Positions 1-6,943 of a stretch of 12,981 nt of DNA are shown here, piece after piece (the first letter of the stretch is position 1; every line of letters begins with the position of its first letter). A program made the position numbers and the translations under genes. The notes below the pieces were generated by a model. It saw only the letters and a list, made by a program, of their open reading frames with translations. It was not told where the DNA came from and made no database searches. This DNA is from DASZIT01 sp052143315 (lineage in GTDB: Bacteria; Actinomycetota; Acidimicrobiia; Acidimicrobiales; RAAP-2), in contig JBKQTE010000088.1 in NCBI GenBank assembly GCA_052143315.1, positions 1 through 12,981 on the forward strand, given 5' to 3'.

Positions 1-41
1 CGGCGACGGAGACCCCCCCACCCCGGCATGTGTGTGTCGTC

Positions 42-90
42 GACCGACAGGGGACCGACCCGACCAGGCCGGATCGGTCCCCTGCCGGTC
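42..90 (-). terminator. Hairpin at the end of the Rpf/propeller gene
   Basis: Arms 42-61 and 71-90 form a stem of about 20 bp around a 9-nt loop. In the minus-strand RNA the only two non-Watson-Crick positions (47/85 and 59/73) become G-U wobbles, whereas on the plus strand they are A-C mismatches, so the structure favours minus-strand transcription. The stem overlaps the stop codon at 89-91. No U-tract follows, as is common for actinobacterial hairpin terminators. Confidence 0.6.
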
Positions 91-1318
91 AGTAGCCGGC
101 GCACCCGTTCTGGTCGGGGGCGGCGTCCGCAGAGCCGTAGTAGACCTCGGCGAAGGCCACCGCCACCCGGATCTGCTGATCAGGGGTGGCGTCCGCGGCG
201 TCGGCCGGGTAGCCGAAGGTGTTGAACCGATCCCAGCTGGCATGGCTGAACCCGAGGCCACCGCTGAAGGTCGGGCCCTCGACGTTCCACCGGCCGCCCT
301 CTTCGCACATGTTGACCCGGTCCCACATGGCCACCTGGACAGGGGTGACTCCGTCGTTGGGGACGATCGGCGCCGACGCAGAGGCGAAGCGCACGGTGCT
401 TCCGGCGAGCGAGCCGTAGAACCCGGCGCCACCGAAGGCGAAGATGCCCCCGTCGGCGGCGACCGTCAGGTAGCCACCCGACGTCGACGCCATGCCGATC
501 ACCGGTTGGTCGAGCCGCTGGCCACCGGTCGAGCCGTAGAACCCGGCGCCACCGAAGGCGAAGATGCCCCCGTCGTCGGCGGCCAGCCGGTAGCCGGACC
601 CCTCGGCGCTGATGCCGACGATCGGCTTTCCCAACGGTGCACTCCCGGCGAACCGGGCGTCACCGAAGGCGTAGACGGAGCCGTCGGCGTTCGCCTCCCA
701 GTAGCCCCTGCCGTCAGAGGTGGCCGCCATGCCGACGATCGGGCTGTCGGGCGACATACCGGCAGCGGAACCGAGAAACCGGGCATCGCCGAAGGCGAAG
801 ACGCCGCCGTCGCTGGCCACCTCCCAGTAGCCACGCCCGTCCTTGGTCGAGGTCATCCCGACGATGGGGCGGTCGAGCGGGACGGAGCCGGTGGAGCCGT
901 GGAACTGGGCATCGCCGAAGGCGAAGACGCCGCCGTCGCTGGCCACCTCCCAGTAGCCACGCCCGTCGGGCGTGGACGACATGCCGACGATGGGGCGGTT
1001 GAGGGTCAGCGAGCCGGTGGACCCGAAGTACTGGGCTGTGCCGAAGGCGAAGATCCCGCCGTCGGTCCCGTCCTCCCAGTAGCCGTGGCCGTCAGGCGTG
1101 GACGCCATGCCGGCGATGGGGGCGTTGAGCACGAGACCGGCCCCCGACGGAAGGGAGGCGGAGGCGGTGCCGGCGGGGCTGGCCAGCGCCGCCAGTCCGC
1201 CGATGGCGCATGCGCCTAGGCCGGCCAACGCTCGGCGGCGGCCTGGGGAGAGGGGTGAGCGAGGACGTGCGGGTACGGCGGAATCAGAGATGAAGGTGCG
1301 GCGAATAGGGGCAGCCAT
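89..1318 (-). CDS. Secreted six-repeat beta-propeller-like protein with C-terminal Rpf-like transglycosylase domain
   Basis: 409 residues starting at ATG 1318, with a purine-rich AAGGAAAAGG just upstream. Residues 1-54 are an export signal: an Arg-rich n-region (three Arg at 27-29, possibly Tat), a hydrophobic core at 30-47 and an Ala-rich cleavage zone. Residues 66-310 hold six repeats of 40-42 residues, each with a PIVGM start, a GYW-like core, a DGG(I/V)FAFG(D/G)A strand and a (F/Y)xGS end. Six such units suggest a six-bladed propeller that binds a cell-wall or extracellular ligand (inference). Residues 327-409 resemble the resuscitation-promoting-factor domain: W332, C338, the candidate catalytic E339, a GG pair, W344, then GGLGFS and a second Cys at 406 that could pair with C338. 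Rpf domains cleave peptidoglycan glycan strands. A secreted muralytic enzyme or cell-wall remodelling factor is likely. The propeller-Rpf combination and the exact substrate are inferred. Confidence 0.85.
   Translation of the reverse strand: MAAPIRRTFISDSAVPARPRSPLSPGRRRALAGLGACAIGGLAALASPAGTASASLPSGAGLVLNAPIAGMASTPDGHGYWEDGTDGGIFAFGTAQYFGSTGSLTLNRPIVGMSSTPDGRGYWEVASDGGVFAFGDAQFHGSTGSVPLDRPIVGMTSTKDGRGYWEVASDGGVFAFGDARFLGSAAGMSPDSPIVGMAATSDGRGYWEANADGSVYAFGDARFAGSAPLGKPIVGISAEGSGYRLAADDGGIFAFGGAGFYGSTGGQRLDQPVIGMASTSGGYLTVAADGGIFAFGGAGFYGSLAGSTVRFASASAPIVPNDGVTPVQVAMWDRVNMCEEGGRWNVEGPTFSGGLGFSHASWDRFNTFGYPADAADATPDQQIRVAVAFAEVYYGSADAAPDQNGCAGY
389..1123 (-). repeat. Six tandem coding repeats of 120-126 bp
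   Basis: These are the DNA copies of the propeller blades (residues 66-310). Repeats are in frame, and neighbouring copies share long exact matches: 781-841 equals 907-967 (61 bp, offset 126) and 410-455 equals 530-575 (46 bp, offset 120). The amino- and carboxy-side repeats form two subfamilies: GDAxFxGS in the first copies and GGAGFYGS in the last two. Confidence 0.9.
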
Positions 1319-1342
1319 GGTGGGAGACCTTTTCCTTGGTCG

Positions 1343-1376
1343 GTCAGAGGCCCGCGGCGTGCGCGGTCGATCTGAC
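1343..1376 (-). promoter_or_regulatory. Hairpin in the 5' leader of the Rpf gene
   Basis: Outer arms GTCAGA (1343-1348) and TCTGAC (1371-1376) enclose an inner pair CCGCG (1352-1356) and CGCGG (1362-1366) with a 5-nt loop. The structure ends about 24 nt upstream of the ATG, next to the purine-rich ribosome-binding stretch. It could influence translation or mRNA stability. It does not match a riboswitch class I recognise. Confidence 0.35.
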
Positions 1377-1800
1377 TCTCTTCTGGTTGGGTGGACCCCA
1401 CGTCAGCGCATTCAATGCCCCAGCCGAGCACCGGGGAGGGTGGTACGGCCTGGCTTTACAGCCGGGTGTGCTAGCGGGTGTTTATGTCCGGTAGTCGATG
1501 GTGGTGGTTACTTCGCGGCTCTCCTGATCGGTCGAAACGGTCCGGTCGCCGGCTGGCGAGGTGCGGGTGCCCCGGCCTGAAAGGCGGGCAGCCATCAATT
1601 CCGACGGTCCCATGGTAGTCGAATGCCGCGTCCCGATCGGGTCGCCTGGCGCCGTCCTGGGAACACAAGGCTCTGACCTGGGACGACGAGCAATGTCCCG
1701 GCGACCGTCGGCAGCGGGCAGGCACCGGCACCTCGCCGAGATCAACGATCCGTCGAACCGGTGCACCCCCCACTCCGGGGTGAAGGGATCCGAGCGACTT

Positions 1801-1808
1801 GGGAGGAG
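1801..1808 (+). promoter_or_regulatory. Shine-Dalgarno GGGAGGAG before the GT2-GT4-DUF579 gene
   Basis: This is the only strong Shine-Dalgarno near the 5' end of the reading frame. A TTG at 1799 lies on top of it and cannot be the start it serves. The in-frame ATG at 1826 lies 17 nt beyond its end, which is long, and ATG 1841 is farther still. A CTG at 1817 would have ideal spacing but is a rare start. The start is therefore ATG 1826 by default, with CTG 1817 possible. Confidence 0.5.
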
Positions 1809-1825
1809 AAGGCAGTCTGTGTGGG

Positions 1826-4800
1826 ATGCTGCACCTTGCTATGTCGACGAATGGCGCAGCGCCTGCCGGCGGAAACACGCTCGGCCGGTCGACGGGATCC
1901 CTGGCCGGCGGTGTGGCCAAGCTGCCGCTGGTCTCACTGGTCATCGTCAACTGGAACTACGCCGACTACCTCGGCGAGGCGATCGACTCTCTGAAGGCCC
2001 AGGACTATCCCGAGCTGGAGATCGTGGTCGTCGACAACGGCTCGACCGACCTCAGCCGCGACGTGATCGCCGCTCACATCGACGGTGACCGTCGGTGCAG
2101 GGTGATCCACCTCGAGGAGAACCTCGGACAGCTGGGAGCCTTCTTCGAGGTCCTTCCGTTGCTCTCCGGCGACTTCGTCGCCATCATCGATGCCGATGAC
2201 ACATTGTGTCCGCACTTCGTCTCCACGCACATACAGGTCCACCTGGCACTCACCCACAATGTGGCATTGACGTCGAGCAACATCGTGGAGATGGACAAGA
2301 TGGGTCGGGCGCTGACCGGCCAGTACGAACCGTTCAACCGCGTGTTCCGGCCGTCAAGCATGGGGCTCCGCCGCATCGACAAAGCGATGAGGCTTCCGAC
2401 GATCTCGGATCGCGGCTATCACGATCTGGCTCGCTCGGTCTTCGTCTACGAGTCCGGTGGTGGCTGGATGTGGGGCCCCGGATCTTCGAACGTGTACCGG
2501 CGCAGTGTGCTCGACCTCGCCCACTATTCGACGCCGGACCGGACCTGGATACGAGGAGCCGACAATTTTCTCAATCCCCTCTGCCATGTCTTCGGGGGCT
2601 CGGCGCTGATCGACCAACCGCTTTCTGCGTACCGCTTGCATGGTGCCAACTACTTCAGCCAACGAGAGACGCTGGCTGGCTGGCAGATGGGCAAGCCAGA
2701 CACGGCTCGAAAGAGCCTCGAGGAGGGCAGCGAAACGCTCAGTGTCTTCCTCGAGAAGTCGGCGATCTACAGGCCCATCCTCGAGCACCGTTTCTGGTTG
2801 GCGTTCGATCAGCTGTCAGCCGGTCTTCGTGGACCGACCGGCTACCTCCTTTCGACACCCACCGTGCTCACGGTCCTGAGCGATCACTATCAGACGCTGA
2901 CCCAGGTCTTCGGGGAGATCGAAGTGCACAATGAGCTCGGCGCGAGGCTCACCCCTCAGGATCTCTACGGCGTCCTGCGGCGAGGACAAGGTGGGCGACT
3001 TCCGTCGATCGCCCTCCTCAGGCATGAAGCCAGCCCGGCCCGACACAATGCCGAGCGGGCGGTCAGGGTACTCCGACGGTACGGAGATACGCCGATCAGG
3101 CGCGCCCCGAGAATCGTTGCGAGGGACGTGAGGAACAACCTGTTTCGAACAAGACAGGTGCCTCCACCTCCGCCGCCGGCGGCTCCGGCAACGACCACGT
3201 CGACGGACACCGCCACGATTGCCTATGCGGATCGGCTTGGCTACGGCCCCGGCTCGCTGCTGTCCGTCGATCCACCGATCTTCTTTTCGGGGATGGCCTT
3301 CAAGGAGCACGTCGGAATAGCCGGGGCGTTCGGGAGGAGGTACGGCAATATCCCGGCCGCGTTCGTCCTGTACCCGACCTGGACGATCGCGAACGAGGGC
3401 GCGGCTGCATCAGTCGTTGCCGCCGCTCACGCGCACCTGGCCAAGTATCCCAATCACCACCTGGTCTTCATGTGCAACACCGGAGAGGAGAGAGATCGCC
3501 TGGTCGGAGGCGGGCTGTCGGCCCTTCTGCTCAACAAGAACTTCATCGTGTCGGAGCGCACCTTTCGCCCGCTTGACGACGTCGAGGTCGAGTTCGACGC
3601 CATCTACAACGCCCGGTTCGATGAGAGCAAGCGTCACCATCTGGCCAGTGAGATCCAGCTCCTGGCCTACCTGTCCTACGACGATCCGGCGAACACAGCC
3701 CAAACTCGACGAGAACAGCGAGAGCTGCTGACGAGCCTCATCGTCCAGCATCCCAACCATGTGCTCATCAACCCGACGGATGACGGTCTTCCGGTGCGGC
3801 TGCCTCCCGACGAGGTCAACGCTGCCCTGAATCGCGCCGCCGTGGGCCTGTGTCTCTCCCAGGTGGAAGGGGCAAACTACGCCTCGATGGAGTACCTGCT
3901 CGCCGGTTTACCGGTGGTCAGCACCCCGAGCATCGGTGGTCGTGATGTCTACTTCGATCACGAGTACTGCACGATCTGCGATCCGGACCCCGCCGCCGTG
4001 CGCAGGGCCGTCGAGAGCCTCAGATCCCGGCACATCCCACGTGACTACATCCGAGAGCGAACCCTGGCCAAGATCGAGCCGGAACGCCAGCGGTTCCTCT
4101 CACTGATCGACGACTTGCGTGAACGGCTCGGGGGCCAACGTTGCCAAGGAGACGGCGTGTGGCCGTTTGCCACCATGGGCCAGCTGGTCACCTGGGACGA
4201 GCACTGGAAGCACCTGGCGGAGTTCGAGCGGGTCCGCCATCCGTCTTCGGAGCGCGCTCCGGAGCCCGATGCCACCATCAGGGAGCTCCTGGCCCAGACC
4301 GACGACGTCCAGCTGCAGATCGAGGAGCTGCGGCCGATCGTCGGGGCCATCCAGTCGAGGCCGGCATGCTCACTGCTTGTCTTCGGCTGCGGCAACGACT
4401 CGGTCTTCTGGGAGCGGATCAACGAGGGCGGGACCACCGTCTTCCTGGAGGACGATCCGGTGTGGGCGGATGAGGTTCGATCCCGCCTGGATCGGGCCGA
4501 CGTCCACCGAGTCGAGTACGGCACCCGACTCGCAGAGTGGGAATCCCTGCTCCATGCGCCGGACCTACTCGAACTCGACCTGCCCGAAGGAGTCGCGTCG
4601 CAGCAGTTCGATGTGATCGTGGTGGACGCGCCGGCAGGTGATGCGAGGCATTCCGAACTGACGGGACGCCACGCGCCCGGCAGAATGAAGAGCATCTACA
4701 TGGCCTCGAAGCTCGTGGCCCCCGGTGGCTTCGTCTTCGTGCACGACTGCGACCGGCACGTCGAACAGCTCTATGCGACGGAGTATCTGGGCGTGGAGCG

Positions 4801-4852
4801 ACTGTTCATCAGAGCCGAAGGACGAGCCCTGCTGCAGGGATACGAGTTCTGA
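1826..4852 (+). CDS. Three-domain polysaccharide enzyme: GT2 + GT4 glycosyltransferases + DUF579-like (GXMT) methyltransferase domain
   Basis: About 1,008 residues from ATG 1826. Residues 33-300 are a GT2 (GT-A) domain: VSLVIVNWN, D70-NGST-D75 and D122-A-D-D125, the nucleotide-sugar and metal site. A helical stretch and a proline-rich linker (from residue 446) follow. Residues 466-790 are a GT4-like GT-B domain with the E-x7-E donor-site motif E681...E689 and a LLAGLPVVST strand. After a predicted coiled helix (about 830-848) the last 160 residues carry LLVFGCGNDS (850-859), FLEDD (873-877), VDAPAG (933-938), PGRM (951-954) and a HD at 973-974. These motifs, in this order, are those I know from plant DUF579/PF04669 glucuronoxylan 4-O-methyltransferases. 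No signal peptide or membrane segment is seen, so it is cytoplasmic. I infer synthesis plus O-methyl capping of a surface glycan. It stands alone without other glycan genes, and its GC is lower than its neighbours (34/60 in 2521-2580 against 44/60 in 11341-11400). Confidence 0.85.
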   Translation: MLHLAMSTNGAAPAGGNTLGRSTGSLAGGVAKLPLVSLVIVNWNYADYLGEAIDSLKAQDYPELEIVVVDNGSTDLSRDVIAAHIDGDRRCRVIHLEENLGQLGAFFEVLPLLSGDFVAIIDADDTLCPHFVSTHIQVHLALTHNVALTSSNIVEMDKMGRALTGQYEPFNRVFRPSSMGLRRIDKAMRLPTISDRGYHDLARSVFVYESGGGWMWGPGSSNVYRRSVLDLAHYSTPDRTWIRGADNFLNPLCHVFGGSALIDQPLSAYRLHGANYFSQRETLAGWQMGKPDTARKSLEEGSETLSVFLEKSAIYRPILEHRFWLAFDQLSAGLRGPTGYLLSTPTVLTVLSDHYQTLTQVFGEIEVHNELGARLTPQDLYGVLRRGQGGRLPSIALLRHEASPARHNAERAVRVLRRYGDTPIRRAPRIVARDVRNNLFRTRQVPPPPPPAAPATTTSTDTATIAYADRLGYGPGSLLSVDPPIFFSGMAFKEHVGIAGAFGRRYGNIPAAFVLYPTWTIANEGAAASVVAAAHAHLAKYPNHHLVFMCNTGEERDRLVGGGLSALLLNKNFIVSERTFRPLDDVEVEFDAIYNARFDESKRHHLASEIQLLAYLSYDDPANTAQTRREQRELLTSLIVQHPNHVLINPTDDGLPVRLPPDEVNAALNRAAVGLCLSQVEGANYASMEYLLAGLPVVSTPSIGGRDVYFDHEYCTICDPDPAAVRRAVESLRSRHIPRDYIRERTLAKIEPERQRFLSLIDDLRERLGGQRCQGDGVWPFATMGQLVTWDEHWKHLAEFERVRHPSSERAPEPDATIRELLAQTDDVQLQIEELRPIVGAIQSRPACSLLVFGCGNDSVFWERINEGGTTVFLEDDPVWADEVRSRLDRADVHRVEYGTRLAEWESLLHAPDLLELDLPEGVASQQFDVIVVDAPAGDARHSELTGRHAPGRMKSIYMASKLVAPGGFVFVHDCDRHVEQLYATEYLGVERLFIRAEGRALLQGYEF

Positions 4853-4950
4853 CGGTCCCTTCTGCGACGGGCCACATCGCCGTGTCGGGTGGGATCGAGA
4901 TCGGCGACCCGCTCGCCGGATCGTCGGCCAACCGAGGGCACCATCTCGAC

Positions 4951-5009
4951 CGACGAGCCACCGGAGGCCGGGAACGGCTCCCAACCGTGGATCCAGGTGC
5001 GACAGCGAC
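4951..5009 (+). repeat. 59-bp dispersed intergenic repeat, copy A
   Basis: Matches 8018-8076 in the same orientation at 55 of 59 positions; the differences are at 4963, 4982, 4983 and 4992. An internal GCCG-GGAA-CGGC hairpin (4967-4978) has a GNRA-type tetraloop on the plus strand and is identical in both copies, as is a flanking CCAC (4958-4961)/GTGG (4987-4990) pair. Function unknown. Confidence 0.8.
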
Positions 5010-5130
5010 GCCCTGCCACGCCGCTCGTAACACCTGGTCACCGGCGAGCGTGAGGCTTGATTTGGCGGCGCTTCTGACTTGAGCGGGGTCTGACTCCCGC
5101 AGCGCAGGCATCCACTCTGCGCGTGGCAGG

Positions 5131-5165
5131 GGCTCCTTGTGACGGCAAAGAGACGTTCTGGAGCC
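5131..5165 (-). terminator. Possible tetR terminator hairpin
   Basis: GGCTCC (5131-5136) and GGAGCC (5160-5165) form a perfect 6-bp stem with a 23-nt loop, starting 17 bp after the tetR stop. The loop is long and no U-tract follows, so the call is weak. Confidence 0.25.
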
Positions 5166-5181
5166 GTTCAGTTCGACGGAG

Positions 5182-5829
5182 TCATCGTGCGAGGACGTTG
5201 TGTACGGCCTCGCGGAGGAAATCACCCAATTCCTGATCGGACGTCCCCTCGAAGGCATCACCGGACATGAAGAGGCCGGCGAAAGCAGCGCCGAAGGAAC
5301 AGGCCATCCGGACGCGGTCTCGCAGCGGAACCCGGGGATCGGCGAGCACCCGCCGGAATTTGTCTTGGATGTCGTCGTGTTCGGCGTCGTGGTCCTCCCG
5401 GTGCAGCTTCTCGAGAGCGGCCTGGTTCCGCTCGTGGAAGAGGAAGAGCTTGCGCTGGGCCAGCATCTGGCCGACCACCTGGTCGAGCAGTTCGCCCCAC
5501 AGTTCGAGAGTGACCGGCTCCTCCGTCATCTTGCTGAGGGCGCCCTTACCGAATTCGTGGAGGCGCATGTGCAGCGCCATCAGGATGTCGTCCTTGGAAG
5601 CGAAGTGGTAGTAGATCGCCGCCTTGGTCACACCCAAGCTTTCGGCGATCTCCCGTAGCGAGGCGCCGTCGTAGCCCTTCTCGGTGAAGAGATCGAGGGC
5701 CACATTGAGGATGCGTTCCCTGGTCGAGGTTCCCTCGGGCACCTCGCCCTCGGTGGGGTCGGGGTCTTCCGCCCCGTCGGCGGATCCGACTGCCTGGGCA
5801 TGGGTTGTCGCGTGCGTCACGGTGTACAT
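5182..5829 (-). CDS. TetR-family transcriptional repressor, divergent from the ABC exporter
   Basis: 215 residues. After an acidic, probably disordered N-tail (1-34) comes a classic TetR helix-turn-helix at about 37-83: RERILNVALDLF, the KGYDGASLREIA turn, a recognition helix with GVTKAAIYYHF, and KDDIL. The rest (about 90-215) is the helical ligand-binding and dimerisation domain, which is poorly conserved and gives no hint of the ligand. Known family behaviour is to repress the divergent efflux genes and itself until a drug-like ligand binds. The facing intergenic region holds three identical half-sites, which fits. ATG 5829 has only a weak AGG immediately before it. GTG three codons inside is an alternative start. 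No other regulator is nearby. Confidence 0.9.
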   Translation of the reverse strand: MYTVTHATTHAQAVGSADGAEDPDPTEGEVPEGTSTRERILNVALDLFTEKGYDGASLREIAESLGVTKAAIYYHFASKDDILMALHMRLHEFGKGALSKMTEEPVTLELWGELLDQVVGQMLAQRKLFLFHERNQAALEKLHREDHDAEHDDIQDKFRRVLADPRVPLRDRVRMACSFGAAFAGLFMSGDAFEGTSDQELGDFLREAVHNVLAR

Positions 5830-5850
5830 CCTATCGTATCTCTACTTGAC

Positions 5851-5911
5851 GACAGGTAAGGTGATCCCTTACCATACGGCTAGGAAGAACTATACTGACC
5901 GACAGGTAAGG
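5851..5911. promoter_or_regulatory. Putative TetR operator: palindrome plus third half-site
   Basis: GGTAAGG (5855-5861), a 5-nt spacer, then CCTTACC (5867-5873) is a perfect inverted repeat. A third GGTAAGG lies at 5905-5911 in the longer direct repeat GACAGGTAAGG (5851-5861 and 5901-5911, exactly 50 bp apart). The palindrome covers the likely promoters. The third half-site overlaps the Shine-Dalgarno of the ATPase gene. Binding by the adjacent TetR protein is inference from position and symmetry. Confidence 0.7.
5869..5896 (+). promoter_or_regulatory. Likely promoter of the ABC exporter operon
   Basis: TATACT at 5891-5896 is a good -10 box, with TTACCA (5869-5874) 16 bp upstream as a poor -35. 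An alternative pair is TTGACG (5846-5851) with TACCAT (5870-5875), 18 bp apart. Both overlap the GGTAAGG/CCTTACC palindrome, which suits repression by blocking RNA polymerase. Confidence 0.5.
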
Positions 5912-5920
5912 ACGCACGGG

Positions 5921-6943
5921 ATGGCCACTCCTGAGTTCATGATCGAGGCCGAAGGCCTGGTGAAGCGTTACGGCGAGACCCGAGCCCTCGACGGCGTGGA
6001 CTTCGTGGTGCCGACCGGCTCCATCTTGGGTCTGCTCGGGCCCAACGGCGCCGGTAAGACGACCGCGGTGCGTATCCTGACAACACTGGCTCGGCCCGAT
6101 TCAGGCCGCGGGACGGTGGCGGGGATCGACGTGGTGGCGCACCCCGCCGAAGTGCGACGCCACATCGGCGTAGCCGCCCAGGACGCCACCTTGGACGGGC
6201 TCCTGACGGGGCGCCAGAACCTGGTGTTGGTCGGGGAGCTAAGCGATATGGGGCGTTCGGCGTCCCGGGCGCGGGCGACCGAACTGCTCGCACTGTTCGA
6301 GCTGACGGACGCCGCCGACCGGGTGCTCAAGGGATACTCGGGTGGCATGCGCCGGCGGCTGGACCTGGCGGCCAGCCTCATGACGCGGCCTCCGGTGCTG
6401 TTCCTGGACGAGCCCACGACGGGACTGGACCCGACGAGCCGCCAGCGGGTGTGGGACGCCATCCGGGAGCTGCTCCGTGAGGGCGTCACGGTCCTGCTGA
6501 CCACGCAGTATCTCGATGAAGCCGATGCCCTGGCCAACCGGATCGTCGTCATAGATCATGGTCGGGTCATCGCGGACGGTACGCCGCTGGAGTTGAAAGA
6601 GGCGAGCCGGAGTGCCCACCTGGAGGTGACCCTGGCCACGGCTCATGCCGGGGCCGAGTCGGCGTTGGTGCCGTTGGTCACGGGGCGGATCCATGTCAGC
6701 GGCGACGGTCGACGCCTCAGTGCCGCGGTCGACAGCGCACCAGGGTTTGCGACTTCTGTCGTGCGCGCCCTCGATGAGGCGGGAGTGCTGGTGGACAACA
6801 TCGAGGTGCGCCAGCCGTCGCTCGACGACGTGTTCTTCTCCCTCACCGGCGGGCGGATGGAGGAGGACGATGGTGAGATCGACGGGAACGCAAGTGCCGG
6901 TGCGGGTACGAACCGTCCCGAGCTCGAAGGAGCCAACACATGA
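5921..6943 (+). CDS. DrrA-type ABC transporter ATP-binding subunit (drug/antibiotic efflux)
   Basis: 340 residues from ATG 5921, chosen because AAGGA (5908-5912) lies 8 nt upstream. An in-frame extension back to 5684 would run through the operator and the tetR gene. The protein has Walker A GPNGAGKT (40-47), the signature SGGM (140-143), Walker B with D163-E164, and a switch motif QYLDEAD in which Gln196 replaces the usual His, as I recall from DrrA-type ATPases. Residues of about 225-320 are the DUF4162-like C-terminal domain of this family, and a Glu/Gly-rich tail follows. It hydrolyses ATP at the cytoplasmic face to drive the partner permease. Its stop overlaps the permease start (ATGA at 6940-6943), so the two are translationally coupled. 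Substrate unknown; an amphipathic or aromatic antibiotic is typical for the family. Confidence 0.92.
   Translation: MATPEFMIEAEGLVKRYGETRALDGVDFVVPTGSILGLLGPNGAGKTTAVRILTTLARPDSGRGTVAGIDVVAHPAEVRRHIGVAAQDATLDGLLTGRQNLVLVGELSDMGRSASRARATELLALFELTDAADRVLKGYSGGMRRRLDLAASLMTRPPVLFLDEPTTGLDPTSRQRVWDAIRELLREGVTVLLTTQYLDEADALANRIVVIDHGRVIADGTPLELKEASRSAHLEVTLATAHAGAESALVPLVTGRIHVSGDGRRLSAAVDSAPGFATSVVRALDEAGVLVDNIEVRQPSLDDVFFSLTGGRMEEDDGEIDGNASAGAGTNRPELEGANT

Larger units (their letters stand above)
1319..1825. other. Divergent intergenic region without a convincing gene
   Basis: About 500 bp between the minus-strand Rpf gene and the plus-strand glycosyltransferase gene. It should carry promoters for both. 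Short ORFs here have Arg/Pro-rich composition typical of frame shadows and no recognisable domain. A hairpin lies next to the Rpf start (1343-1376). A short CACCCC/GGGGTG inverted repeat lies at 1763-1781, upstream of the glycosyltransferase. I could not place -35/-10 boxes with confidence. Confidence 0.6.
4853..5181. other. Convergent intergenic region with repeat copy A
   Basis: This lies between the ends of the glycosyltransferase gene and the tetR gene. It contains repeat copy A (4951-5009) and several short GC-rich hairpins (for example CGGCGA 4902-4907 with TCGCCG 4913-4918, and GCGGG 5083-5087 with CCCGC 5096-5100). None has a U-tract. The open frames here show no domain and run into the opposite strand's genes, so I call no gene. 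Confidence 0.6.

Noticed and set aside
389..1123. CRISPR array
   Set aside because: The repeats are coding, 120-126 bp, with no short repeat plus unique spacer pattern.
32..1219. 395-residue plus-strand frame with repeated EGEDAAVAGHLPVATPV-like units
   Set aside because: It is the antisense of the propeller repeats. The repetition mirrors the real minus-strand gene, which has signal peptide, blades and Rpf motifs.
1319..1825. c-di-AMP (ydaO) riboswitch, suggested by GGGGTGAAGG at about 1777 and by the Rpf gene
   Set aside because: The other conserved blocks (GGGGAACCA and the CAGCTAACC-type segment) are missing on both strands, and the one partial match is on the wrong strand for the Rpf gene.
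1471..1950. 159-residue minus-strand frame upstream of the glycosyltransferase
   Set aside because: Arg/Pro-rich, no domain, overlaps the start of the real gene; a shadow.
5684..5920. N-terminal extension of the ABC ATPase
   Set aside because: It overlaps tetR, operator and promoter. ATG 5921 has a properly spaced AAGGA.
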